64,000 bases of DNA from Astropecten irregularis (taxonomy: Eukaryota > Echinodermata > Asteroidea > Paxillosida > Astropectinidae), in contig OZ020244.1 in the NCBI GenBank assembly GCA_963971285.1, positions 25,234,001 through 25,298,000 of the forward strand, read 5' to 3'. Below, piece by piece: positions 1 through 12,400 of the stretch (position 1 is its first letter; each line of letters begins with the position of its first letter). The notes beneath the pieces were generated by a model, which ran no database searches, was not told the DNA's origin, and was given only the letters and a program-made list of their open reading frames with translations. Made by a program: the position numbers and the translations under genes.

Positions 1-723
1 GAATCCATCTTAATTGCTAAGCAAAGTGTGATGTCACAATACAAATTACTATGGTGATACTGACAAACCATCTTAGTGCTTTGTGAAATCTAGCCCTGGA
101 CACTTCTTTAAAATGTACTTGTGTATATAAGTGGCATGTCATGTCATCAGTGAACTACCGACTCTAGTCTGGGGTACTGTTTGTTTCTTGTAATGGCAGA
201 TTGAGGAAAGTTCTTAGCCAAAGGTCCAATTGGGTTACTAGGGTGAGGAAAGCCCTCAGAGGCTTTGATCAAAATCGACTTCTTGTCGGCTGGGATCCGA
301 GTGCCTGAAAACAACATCTGCAATCCATTCTTATCATTTGCCAATTTTTCTCATTTTGACAACCGACTAGACAACAATTTCTCTCCTGGTGGTGAGAAAA
401 AAACCCAAAAGGTCCAGAAAGGTCACGTGTAATGAACTTAGTTTGAAGAGAAGAAAAATTGATCAAAGTCATTGAACAAAAAAAAAATGATTTTGGTGGG
501 GTCTGAAAGATGATATGTCAGAATGTATTGCCTCTTGAACCAATCATAAGTGCAAGTCATATGTCAAAATGTTATCAAGGCTAGACAAAAGTGACACAGC
601 ACAATTTCGGCAGTTAAGGAACATTAGTTAGAGATACATTAAATAATGTGCACAGTGTACATTGCATTGCATTAAGAAAATGTTAGGTATTAAAGGGAAT
701 CTGGTGATATGCTGTACCTCTGC

Positions 724-800
724 GAGTTGCGATGATCGTAACCCTAGGTCCTTAGGTCCCAGTCCCCATGTCAGACCTAGGGTTACAATCATCGCAACTA
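724..800. repeat. Miniature inverted-repeat element with 9-bp target duplication
   Basis: Arms at 726-750 and 774-798 are complementary over 25 bases with one mismatch, separated by a short loop. The element is flanked by a perfect direct repeat TACCTCTGC at 715-723 and 801-809. A 9-bp duplication is the usual size for Mutator-like elements, so this is probably a minimal non-autonomous member. A related single arm occurs at 54,792-54,816. Confidence 0.7.
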
Positions 801-1101
801 TACCTCTGCCTGCTTATTACCACATTCACACAACTAGAGGACTCTTTAAATTAATAGCTTTAGGTCTACAACTCTCCACTTGGACCATTTTATAGCTCCA
901 TGCTTGGACATAGTAGCAGCTGATTCTGGTAAAGTCAGGTCTAGAAATAAATATACTGTACACCTCCTGATTATCATACCTGATATATCCCTACTAGTAC
1001 TACTGAACATGTACCTGAGCTACATTAACTACATGTAGCCTCATTGCTTATAGGGTGCTTTTCAGATATTGCCTGGCAGTGAGGGAACTCTGAAGACACT
1101 T

Positions 1102-1425
1102 AAGGGCTTTTCACACTAGACAAATCTCAGGGTTGACACAGTGTTGATGTGGGGTTGAAAATCAGGGGCGATTCACACTGGAAAATGTTCAACCCCGCGG
1201 CAACCCCAAGATTGCCTTTTACCCGGGTTAAACTCAACCTTACTCCAGAGCAGGGTTGGTATTTTCCAACCCAGGTTGAATTTTAGTCCCTACATGAGAA
1301 GGTTCGCAAGAGACAAGTGTGAACCGACGCTTGGTGGAACGCAGGGTAAAAAAATATCATTTCAACCCAGGGCGGGAATGGAGTTCACCCCGGGTCCAGT
1401 TGAGCTTGTAGTGTGAAAAGCCCTT
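1102..1425 (+). repeat. MITE family D, copy 1
   Basis: Perfect 17-bp terminal inverted repeats, AAGGGCTTTTCACACTA at 1,102-1,118 and its complement at 1,409-1,425. The interior repeats 'AACCC' motifs. A second copy in the opposite orientation lies at 12,306-12,654. Confidence 0.8.
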
Positions 1426-2103
1426 TTACAAAGGCGGACTTCTCTGGAATTTGGTCTAAGCAGTTGACTGCATGTGCTGAATTTATGGAGCATCAGCTCA
1501 GACATGCTAGTTGGCACCGGGGTGAAATATCAGACACTGGTCTACATATCAGTAAAGCCCTTGTGACCATGGTGATAAACCGTTCAGAATAAGGATTCTG
1601 CCAGAAGTACGTTATAAAATCCCCTCAACTGCCATAGGGCTGTGGATGTTAGTAGATTCTAAAGGCACGCACCATTCGACAAGGATCTGTCTGCAAATCG
1701 GTCATTTTCTACCCTTGTCTTAAGTTTCATTTGTGACGCCCCCGGGAGAAAATACCCTGCGAAAATAAACAGCCCTCCGGACTCATGTGCGCCAAGCGCA
1801 TTTTTATCATTGTCAAGTGGAATGAGGCTCGAGTGTGCTATGCCACTTGGAGAATTCCACGCCTGCCTGTAATACATGGAATAGCTTTTCGCGTCTGTTC
1901 GTGATGATCGGGACAGGACTGGTTGCCCTTGCGGCTATGGCATTTTCTTGCAGAAATTGGGTGGGGGGAAGGGTGTGGTGACAATCCTCCTTGAGTAACT
2001 GAGTGGCCGGCCAGCGGCATGGCAATGAGGGACTGTCCTTCCCACTACTTGCCAGTACCGCAGCCTCACCTTTGAAAATGTACATCTATAAATTACCATA
2101 CTG

Positions 2104-2245
2104 CATGCATCTGCTAAAAATAAGAAACCTCTGCAAACTACTCATCAGCCAAAATAATGATCTGAAATTTATGAAATGCCTGGAGTTAAGAGGGCCTGAT
2201 GCATATCGAACTTAGCAGGATCTTTATCGAAGGCTAATGACATGA
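2104..2245. repeat. Family B repeat fragment (AGGGCCTGATG...AGCAGGATCTTT)
   Basis: Shares the 'catcagccaaaataatgat' and 'gagttaagagggcctgatg' segments with copies at 19,857-20,080, 55,790-56,010 and 62,150-62,300. It ends in the AGCAGGATCTTT motif that forms tandem arrays at 39.6 kb and 48.0 kb. Confidence 0.65.
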
Positions 2246-2511
2246 GGACAAGAACATGCAAGTAAATATACCGGGTACACATAAATGGATGAGGTACCTT
2301 GTCTAGGTAGAAGCTGTTTATCACAAGAAATAATGCTTACAGTGCTTACAAGGAAAATCTGGCCCGTATGGAAATACATGTTATATCACTTTTATCAGTG
2401 GAGAGCCATTGCAGAAGCTTTGTGTCAGCGATGCACAGAAACTTGGTTTGAAACCTGTGATTGCTGCACCGATTTTGGCAAGTTTGTGAGCAAATAGAGC
2501 AGCTCTAGGAA

Positions 2512-2756
2512 ATTGGCCTCGGGGAAAAGAAAACCTCGGCTCTGGCTTTGTCTCTGTCATCCATAGTGCTGAATACAGTATATAGGCTGTAGTTTTTCAT
2601 TGAAGCTGAAGCTCTGTTTTCTTATTCAAACCAGAGAATCTACTTCCAAACCGCAGCCAAAAGCCCATATTTTGATACCCGTTATTCCATAATGGATTCA
2701 CGAAATGAAGCCAAAGCCAGAGCCGGAGCCGAAGTTTGGAAAATGCCTCTTGTTTC
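2512..2756. repeat. Family H repeat (GGCTCTGGCT / GAGCCGGAGCC ends)
   Basis: A ~240-bp element with imperfect inverted ends made of CTCGGCTCTGGCTT-like and AGCCAGAGCCGGAGCC-like runs. The interior contains TTTTCATTGAAGCTGAAGCT and GAGAATCTACTTCC. Further copies are at 21,334-21,597, 31,213-31,372 (partial) and 35,618-35,852. The hexamer-like ends translate to apparent LRLRLWLW or EPEPEPE peptides, which are not proteins. Confidence 0.7.
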
Positions 2757-4107
2757 ACTCCTCAATATCCACTTGGATTTAATATTTTTTAAGGGGGTGG
2801 GAGTGGCTTTTGGAATCCTCGCACCACACAGATTTGGCTGGCGTACAATTCATCTTTAAAGGTGAAAAGTTTATGATTATACTAGGCTATGCTACTGCGA
2901 ATCACATTTTAAGGCCAATCACATCACCATATAATGAGGGATTTTGCGGAGTAATGTAGCAAAGTCGTTATGAATAGTATGGACAAATGTCCCAGACGAG
3001 TTGTTCCAAATTGGCTGAGAGCCTGTCTGGTTGGGGTATTAGAGATTCTATGTTGTAAACTGTCATCTGGTGTGAATAACCACTATAAAGCCCCGTACTG
3101 GAGAAATGATGCGACAATACATGTAGGCGTGCATAAATTGGTATATAATTTGTATCGCAGACACATTGCGAGCCGAGCCTTTGTTTGGATTATGTACTTA
3201 TGTGCACGTAATGCATTACAATTATGCAAATGACGTCTGAGCTCAGTGGTGACATGAACAATTTGGAAATGAGTTGCCAAAGAGAAGAGGAGTAGGCAAG
3301 ATGCATCATACAATGTATCTAGTAATCTGGGCTAGTTGAAGGGTCTTATGGTTAGTACAGACAGTAATATGTATGATGTAAAGAAGCTTATGTGATAAAG
3401 CTTACATAGTTAACTCCATTCTAAGAAGTTAACATTGGTTGGTGCCTTGTCACATTTGCAGCACGTTCCTCGCCTATGATGATGCACCATGCAAGTATCA
3501 ACAATATGAATTATAGAGAGCGTGCACGTGACGTCACTTGACAGCTTATCGGCCATTTTGGATGGCACGTGTACGCACGCACGCGTGCCCGTGGTACCAG
3601 ACAGCATCATCATATGCACGCACTTCTGCGTGCGCGTCCGGTTGATTTGCAAGCTACGCGAACACATGTGGGTTACATGTATTCACTGTACGTACGTGCA
3701 TTATACACGTGTTCAGCGTTGCCGTCCAAAATGGCTTCCTGATCATGTGACTGCACGTCCTCTATAAGGTACATAAAAACTAGTTGAATGATCTTGTAGT
3801 GGGTGCAGACTTTGTACACATGTAGGCCTGCATGTATGATGTAAAGAAGCATATGTTATAAAGCTTATTATAACATTATTCTGAGAAGTTAATGGTTGGT
3901 GCATTGTTAGGTGTTAAGTGTTCCTCCACTTCCTCGCCTACATGTACCACAACTGTGACCTGGATAGAAGTTCTGCTAGGGCCCACACATTGATGCATTC
4001 CCTACCTGATTCCATAGGTTTATTCTACAATATTTATTGAGGATTATGCTTCCTCTCCTAAAAGTAAAACAGTAGGCCTACATATTACATTTTAATCTTT
4101 GCTTTAA

Positions 4108-4302
4108 TACAGTATAGTGGAACGCCTCTATAAGTAACACTGCTATACAGAACATTTGGCTATACCAAACATCATCCTTGGCTCCCAATTGTTATCGTAC
4201 AATATATAGGCATGCTAAACATTATTCACAATAACGAGCGACCACTATAACGGACAATTTCTGTGCATCCTGGCTTGTTCGTTATAGTGGCATTCCACTG
4301 TA
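4108..4302. repeat. MITE K, pogo/Tigger-like ends
   Basis: Begins TACAGTATAGTGGAACGCC and ends in an imperfect complement (GTGGCATTCCACTGTA), with TATAACGGAC inside. The TACAGTGGAAC-type terminus resembles Tc1/mariner pogo (Tigger) elements as I know them. No transposase is present, so it is non-autonomous. Confidence 0.6.
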
Positions 4303-4933
4303 CCAATTTCTTGGCCAGCACCTTAAAATAGAATGGGGGTAGTGACAAAGGAGTTTCTTGGTCAGCAGAGCCGTGATGTTGGGTTTTTGGCAGTCAGCAT
4401 CACAGTACATGGTTCAACTTCAAGCAGCCCTGACTGCACCAATAAATGAAAAATAAAATGAACTGGCCCACATAAATTATTTCAGCACAGGTCCTTAGAA
4501 CTTAGAAGTTAGTCCATGCGGGGAGGAAGAAATCCATGGTCCATGGTGCTAGGAAGAGACCTTCCTTGCTCCTACTGGCTTCATCAGGACTGCCAACTCC
4601 GTGGAGGCATTCCAGCCATGTTCCAACCATGAACAAAACAACAGCAGCTTGCATTCAGATGGCTGGCAGCATGCAATAAAACTCCATGTAGTCAGACATG
4701 GGATGATACGACTGATTAGACTTGAAATGATGGTCACAGTTGGGTAATTTATGATTCTTTGGGACGTCCGGAAAGCATCTGTCTCAGAGGCTCCATGGCT
4801 TGTCTTGTTTCAACATGCATTGTTGGCTCCTCCTTGTACAAATTCTTTATTTCCAGATTTTGTGTATGTGACATGTGAATTTTTGTCTTATTTATGGAGA
4901 GGGTCTATGTAGCTCCCTGTCATGCCTGTTTAA

Positions 4934-5302
4934 ATGTACTATCATACTTTGGTAGCGTACCGAAACAGAAATATTCACAGATTTACCTATATAACCTAAA
5001 AGGGTACAATCATGGTGATGGTAAAAACATACAGTTTTCAATTTTCCATCTGAAATGCTGTATTTACTGGTATTTAGAAAAGAGTTAAAACCAATTGACC
5101 AAAATAATGCAATTTTGATCTTCAGAAGATCAAAAATCCTGTGAAAAGATTTTAAAAAGCCTTGGGCGTTTTTCCACTATTTTGTCAAAGTGGGCACTGT
5201 ATGAGACTGGGAATGTCACAGATGATTGTTACTGTATCTTTCTTGATATTTTTGCCAGTGAATCTGCATTTCTTTTAAAGAAACCAAAGTATGATATTAC
5301 CT
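4934..5302 (+). repeat. Family A element, full copy
   Basis: About 370 bp, flanked by TTAA at 4,930-4,933 and 5,303-5,306. Ends are TACTATCATACTTTGGT and ACCAAAGTATGATATTACCT, with an internal palindrome TTTTGATCTTCAGAAGATCA near 5,113. TTAA duplication is typical of piggyBac-type insertion. No coding capacity. Copies recur through the window. Confidence 0.75.
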
Positions 5303-6788
5303 TTAAGTTAAAGTTTTTTCGTTTAGAATTTGGAGGGGATCTAAATTGTCTTTATTGTGATTTTGACTTGATCTATATCTCAACAGAAAAAAGGCGAAAA
5401 TGCATTCTTGTATGACAATTTCCTTGTAGAAAGAGGGAAAACATAATATATGAGTTTTTATGAAGAAATGTGGACCTTAGAGCTGCTAAAAGATGGCAAA
5501 ATTTTGCTTTTGATATGGTAGTAGTGTTGGTGCCATGCATAGTTAGCCCATTTTTGGACTACACAGGCATGAAAACCTGTCCGAATTTGGTCTATGAGGG
5601 CAGCATTTAAACAGACAATGATGCATTTCAGAGCACTTGGATTCATCACATTACTGCCAACATTGTACCAGAATGTGTCCCATTAAGCCTGTAGGATGAA
5701 GACTTTTTTAAGTGGCCCAGAATTAATCAAAATCAGGGTGCAGATTTAGATTTATTTATACTGTGTGATAGGATTAAGTGTTTGATGTCTAATTCTGTTC
5801 TCTTTCAAAGAAATGTAAAAATGTTGAGGTTTGTGGTCCCATCGAGGTCAGTCTTTTGCAATGGTACAAAATATGAGCTTGAAAGTTCATTCATAAGAAA
5901 TATGTATCCATGGGATATTTTCTCCGAGTGCAATCCCCCATGATCATTTTGGCAGTCTGCCAGAGCCTGTCGTCCTTCGTGTCATCTTGTCGATCAGAAG
6001 TCACCCAATATGTGTTCACGCGGCGCTGCAAATATGCCGGAATATTTGGCAGTCCTCGAATTTCGCACTAATGAATTCGCCGCTGGGCTAGCCATCTAGC
6101 CAGCAGATTGTTAATGCAATGCGGTGCTTAGGAACACCATGAAGCTAGGACGAATATTACTGTGCAAGCTTAGCATTCAGGAAAGCTGATATCTAAGTAA
6201 TTCTTTCTTTTTGTGTGTGTGATGATGAATGGTATGCATTCAAGATCGACCCGCTATTTCGGGGATTTTTGCACAATCGATAATTGTACATCTGGGTATA
6301 ATGTGCACGTTCTGCACGTGTACATTTCTGCATGCGTGGATGGATGGATGAGTGGCTGCTGAAAAACGGAGATTGGCCATGCATACATGTACCAGTGTAG
6401 TGAGTGTACACGTTGTACAATTGGGTACATAATTCTAAACCCATTACAAGTTAAAGGAATCTGAAAGTTGATTGCATTAGTGAATTCGCATTTAGCTGAG
6501 TGAGACAGAATGGTACATATTGGCTAGCTACAACAAACCAGAAATGAACATCATGCAAAGTCATGCCTGGACTTAGTGGAACGACCAAAATGAAAGGAAG
6601 AAAATGGCCTTGCCCTTCAAAGGCCTGTAATATCAGCACAAGACTTATCAACACCATAATGATATTTGTCTGAAATATGAGACTGGAGGAAGTATGTACC
6701 CACAAGTCATGATTTGTGATTAAGGATAAAGATCTTGGGGGTTACATACTTGAAAATGATGTACACTACTCATGGGAAGGGATATTAA

Positions 6789-7708
6789 AGGTAGTATCAT
6801 ACTTTGGTAAGAAACCAAAACAGAAAATGTTCATAGATTTGCGTATAACTTACAGGGTATGAAGATGGTGGTGATAGAAACATACCGTTAAACTTTTTCC
6901 ACCTGAAATGGTGTATCTATCCAGAAATTAGCAAAACAATGACCTAAAATCTGTTTGATCTTTTAAAAGATCAAAAATAAAAGAGAAAAGACTTAAAGGG
7001 CGGCTGCAGTGCTTATTTTAGTCAGGTTATTTTATTGCCATCATACAGAGAATATACTGACAAATAATGAATGGCGAGTCTTATTTTGGTTTCAAACCAG
7101 CATTCGGTTTTCTTTTGAACGGCTTTGTAAAATGGGGGATTTTCATGCATACTCATGTAGGGAACCAACAGACAAAATATAATGAAAAAACATAAACAAA
7201 TGAAGAGGCAAACATAACCCCCATAAATGGTTTGTCAAAAAAATTACACCACCAGTTGAGTGAAAGGAACATATTCAGCACGAAAAAACCCATTGAGGGG
7301 GAAAGTTTTGTTAGAAAACCTATAAAACAACCGCAACTTTTTGTGCACAAATCAATTGAGTTACTGCTCTCAGTTCCCCAGATGACATCACAGTTTTGCT
7401 CATGAATATGGAAATGCTAATTAGCATACAAACTGAAAAACCTGTTTTTAACCCTGAATCAATGTGAGGAAGTGGGTAAAATCACAATTCCCATGTACAG
7501 TTTTTTGATTGGCACATGTTCAGGCCATAATATTCGCATTGCAGTGACCCTTTAAGATATACTGTGGCTGTTTCACTGTTTTCTCAAAAAAGTGGGCAAT
7601 GTATGGGACTGAAATGTTCACAGATGACTATTATTACTGACATATCTGTCTTGATATTTTTGCCCATGAATCTGTATCTTTGATAAAAACCAAAGTATGA
7701 TATTACCT
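6789..7708 (+). repeat. Family A element interrupted by a nested element
   Basis: TTAA at 6,785-6,788 and 7,709-7,712 bounds AGGTAGTATCATACTTTGGT ... ACCAAAGTATGATATTACCT. The normal ~360-bp body is split by a 555-bp insertion (6,997-7,551). Confidence 0.75.
6997..7551. repeat. Nested TTAA-flanked element inside family A
   Basis: Inserted in a family A copy with TTAA on both sides (6,993-6,996 and 7,552-7,555). The inverted ends are AGGGCGGCTGCAGTGC and the complement of GCATTGCAGTGACCCT, about 75 percent alike. The interior has no recognisable gene. Confidence 0.7.
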
Positions 7709-7891
7709 TTAATGTGCACATGCCTGTAAAACAGAGTGATTACTGGTAGACACACCCAAATACACATCCCTGTACACCAATTTACAAATAATGTGATTAT
7801 ATGAATAAATGTTTCCAGATAACGTGATATGACTAGGACTATAGTACGCTTACACATGTCAAGATTTACACAACAATTGTCCATATACTTA

Positions 7892-8115
7892 AAGGTAGTA
7901 TCATACATTGGTTTTTGTTATCTTTTAATTGAAAGATCAAAAGTGGTTTTGGTCATTGGTTTTATTCTTTTCTTGATATAAATACATACATTCAGGCAGA
8001 ACAACTTGAAAGATACAGTATGTTTCTACAATCACCATGATCTTCTTTATACCCTGTGATTTATAGGTAAATCTGTGAAGAATTTTGTTTTGGTATGCTA
8101 CCAAAGTACCTATTA
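7892..8115 (-). repeat. Family A element, partial copy
   Basis: Starts AAAGGTAGTATCATACATTGG and runs through the reverse half of family A to GGTATGCTACCAAAGTACC. It lacks the first ~150 bp of full copies. Confidence 0.65.
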
Positions 8116-9416
8116 ATGGGCTGTATAGACACATTTACACTGCAGTAACCAAATGCAGAATTTCATTTATTCATGATCTGTGTAACAATTTCCTAAATTT
8201 TCTCTGGTTATATTAGAGACCGCCCCAATTTCAGCCCTAATTTGGGATATATTGCTCGACTCTAGGCCCTCAATCTGTAGCGCGCCACGTCTGCAAACGT
8301 GACAATTGGCTCAGTAAAAACAGCTGGTGTTGCCTGATATAATGTCTGAAACACATTTTCAATGCTGGACATGGTTTAGTATGCAAGATTTTCAAATTCA
8401 AGTTTTAGAAGTCCTGTGACTTTGATCATTATAGCAGCACACTCAACCTTGAAAGGAAAGCACAACTCCATGTGTTGCATGGTTGCATAATAATGCCACA
8501 TGGGAAATATTGCCTGTACTAGAATTTGAGGACGCGGATGAGTGCTGGCATTTCACAATCTTGAATGCAATTGGTGAAAAATATCACTTTCCATAATTTT
8601 TCCATTTTTCAAGGAATTTCCAGTAAAATTATTTTCATATATCACTCATAAGTCTATTACCAAAAGCCCAAAAGTGCCCATTTATTTAAATTGTAGATAA
8701 TTCTCAGCAGCTTTGGAAGTTTGACAGATGTGTTTTTCTGTATAAACAATAACTTTCCCCTTGCAGCTCTCTAATAAATCACCCTGGACATGGACTAGAC
8801 TAGCCCCCATTGAAATCCAGGCCTGTTGATATGCCCCCTTGATATCGTGCCTTGCCACACACACACACCCTAGGCCAAATAGCTGGCATTCTTGACGTGC
8901 CAATTTGCATAGTTATCTAAACAAGCCCTGCAGTGTGCGGGGCTTTATAACGGAAGCCCTGATTGGCCCAGCTGTATGGTCAGTGGTGCATGTTGTGGGA
9001 AGGGGATTGGGCGATGAAAGGATATCCCCCCTCGCTTGTTTTTCGTACACAGTGAGGAAAGTAAACCATAGAAGTGAAAATTGTGTGGTATGACCAACAA
9101 CCTGTGAGAAACTGGAGGCAGGAAGGGAGAACTAGAGTGAGGTGAGCGTCTGGGAGCAAGTGTCATCGGTGGATGAGGAGCCAGAGTTAGTTCATCTACT
9201 AAGTAGCTCAGAGAATTGAGAATCTGGAAAAGCAACCGGCTGGATTTTAATTGCCAAACTGCACTCGCTGTGAGTGTGGAACAGTCAACATCTTTCAAGG
9301 GAGTTCTGTACTTACTCTTTCTGTGTTGAGGGAGTGTGTGCATCATTCGGAAAGGCTTCGCTGTTGATTTGCTTGTTTCTTTGAGATTTCTTGTTGGTTG
9401 AGACATTGAGCAAAGT

Positions 9417-12400
9417 ATGACCATGGAGACACTGACATACACCCAGTTGCTGCCCTGTTTTGATCCGATGCGTCTGGCCTTTTATGAAGGTAGGATCAAG
9501 AAAGAAATTGGGTTCGAGTATTAAGATATACAGTCGTTTGTCTTTTAATGAAAAATGAAGTCATTTTATGATTGATGACAGCCTGTGATTATTATTTGTG
9601 TAAAGTTTAAGGAATCTTAATCTTCAATCACTGTCTTGGGATCTGGAAATACAAGACTGTTGATATTTATTATTTATTTCACGGGGAAAAAAACCCAACA
9701 AATCAAACTCTAAAAACAGTAGATTATAGAATGGATAACAAACCTCATGGATTATCTGTGTCACATTTTTCCTACTGTAAGTAATAAATTGAAGAATTGA
9801 TGAGCTGTCCTGTACTGTTGTGCATACATGTAGCACATGAGGTTTAATGGTTTACAGGGGTATAGTTACTGGCTGTTAATAGGATAAGTAGTAACTTAGG
9901 TGTGTTGAGATTTTGTTAAATTCCTGTGTGTTGGCATTGGATAGCTGGAAATGGCAAATTCTCTCTCGTTTTGTCATGCATTGCATCTGTGTAATGCCAA
10001 ACTTTCTCATAATTATAGTTGACTGTTTCTCCCGGATCGAAGGGTTACTCGTATCGTATCTATGCGTATATAATGCGCATAATTGTGATATTGTGGAGTT
10101 GTGTTATGACTTAACAGGCATTCAGCCATATGTAATATATCACTAACACATGTGTGCATTTGTTGAGTGCAAATACACACTCTGCTGAAAGATCCTTACC
10201 ATACTTAATACAGTATCCTGGACAATGGATCCTTGCTCCATGGTTGGACCATTATACTTAAACAAGTTGGGCACAGATTTCATTGAGCTGCTTATTAAGT
10301 TGTGCCAAAATTTGCTCTTAAAGCACAAACATACATTTAGGTTGTCAGCCAAAATCTCACCTGAATCATATGGAGGAAGGAAATACTTACTGAAAATACG
10401 TCAAAAGCGATTTACATTACCAGACCATTAGGTTGACAATGTGATGATCTGTTGTAATGCTAATGAGGAATTTCCATGCTAAGCAAATGTTTGTGTTTGA
10501 GCAGCTTAATGAAATTGGTCTCTGGTCTCACTACTCAAGAATATCAGGACAAAATAAAAAAGTTCCTTTTTGGGGAATTGGAGAACCATTGGTTATTTCT
10601 CCAACACTAAATCAATTGGACTCAGTCAGACATAATAACATGAATGTCAAGGTTTGCCCCTTCTTTTATGATTGATTTTATCAATGCCCACTTCCAACAC
10701 TCAGAAGATATAGCTTTCAGTCATTAAACAAATATATCAGTTCTTATTGATCATCACATTCCATCTCAAGAAATTCTTCAGACGGAGTAGGCTCTTAGCT
10801 CTAGTTGGAGATAACCTTGGGTTTAAGTAATCCCAGGGCCTTGGGCTGAAATGAATCCAGGCCAGAGGTTAATCCCTGTAGGCTGACATAACCCTGGATT
10901 GATTTTAACCCTGGACTCAAGAGATGTTCACCATGGTGGCCATTATTCTTTGAATTTAATCACAGTTTATAAATCAAATCATGGTCAAACATTCTCAAAT
11001 TCTGAACACATGTAATCTTCTTGAAAAGTGATGAAGTATGACTTGTACACAAGGCTAAACTTCAATCCATTGTCAATTTTTCAACCAAGGTACAAAATGC
11101 TCAAACTTTTAACCCAGTCTGGTTGCGTTCACACTGGCTTCCAAGTTTCATAGCAAGGTTTAAACTCACCAAAAGAGTTGATTATTTAACCCACCAGTTG
11201 ATCTGCCATCAAATCAGGCTTTGTCCTGTCACTATCCATCAGTTTGGGCATTTGGGGTTAGAGTAGACCTTAGTGGGTTAAGTTCGTGCCCATGGGGAAC
11301 TTTGGCAGGGATGGAGTGCATGGCGTAGGGTGGTCTCAGCAGGATTATCCTCCTGTAAACTGAAATGTTCCCACAGGAAGTTTCCCTGCATTCTGCCCAA
11401 AAGGTTTTATTGTGGAATTGTCAAGAATGGGCCTTTATAATTATTACCAGCAGGGTACTAAATTGGTAGACATTCTCTAAATGGTTGGAATCTGTAATTG
11501 TTTTTTCAGTTTGCATACACAAATATACATGCAGGCCTTTATTTAATTGTGTTATGGTACGCTTCAGATATATTAAGTTAGAATTTTCTTGGGTTATTGC
11601 TTTGAAAAGTGAACCAAAAAAAAAGTTGACTGGAGCGGGATTCGAACCAGCAACCTCCGGAATACCTACCGTACTGATTCGAACCAGCGACCTCCGGAAT
11701 ACCGTACTGCCGTTCTTACCAACTTAGCTATCCAGCCCTATGTTGGTGGTGTCCCTAATCGTCAGTTATCTTCATTATGATATTATTATTGTGTTGGAAG
11801 TTGACAAACTATAGTTTATCAACTTCCAACACCTATCCACACTCAAACCATGTGATTTTGCAGATTTCAGAATTTTCTTCCCAAATCAACTAAGGATTGA
11901 TTAAGCCTAGTTGCTTTCTTTTACATTTCACTGACTTCCTGTGACTGAAGGTATGCAATTTTTTTATGGTTTGCAGCTAACTTCAAATGTATATTGTTTT
12001 GGTGTCATGTCACTGAAGAAATATTATCCTGCTGAGATTTTTCCTATGGCTTAATGAAAGACCCTGGAAGGACATACCACCAGATGTTAGGGGGTCTCTC
12101 TTGAGCTGAGCACTTGATCCCTCTGGGGGGACAGAGTGGTCCGATGAAAATTAAATCAATCCTGAGATATTTTAAGCGGTCCATACTCCACATAGCATGC
12201 GAGGCGTAGCAGGGGCTGCTCTGGCCCAAGCGTGGGAAATTATTACCCCCAGACCAAGGGCTTGTTAGTGAACTGCTCCGGAGTGGACGCATAGTTTAGC
12301 CCTTGAAGGGCTTTTCACACTACAAGTTCTCAACCTGGGTTCTACTCAACCCAGGGCAAAGTCCCCGGGTTAAATTTTGAAATTAACTTTTTCAACCCGG

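Larger units (their letters stand above)
1..9416. other. Upstream flank and presumed promoter/5' UTR of the VGLL4-like gene
   Basis: No coding exon is recognisable here. Reading frames are short and none resembles a known protein. The interval is filled with dispersed elements listed separately (724, 1102, 2104, 2512, 4108, 4934, 6789, 7892). The last part, about 8,900-9,416, is freer of repeats and should contain the first-exon 5' UTR. An in-frame TGA at 9,399-9,401 closes the frame 18 bases before the chosen ATG. The first ~95 bases match the 'fatty' end of a repeat whose other copy is near 36,310-36,470 (both read GTGCTTTGTGAAATC-like ends). Confidence 0.5.

Noticed and set aside
8944..8966. 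TATA-like TTTATAA followed by ATTGG upstream of VGLL4
   Set aside because: Order and spacing are not those of a typical TATA plus CCAAT promoter; single AT-rich hexamers are expected by chance here.
8945..9442. 165-codon open frame on the minus strand
   Set aside because: It overlaps the VGLL4 first exon in antisense, has no family resemblance, and no splice or start context; chance frame in GC-richer 5' DNA.
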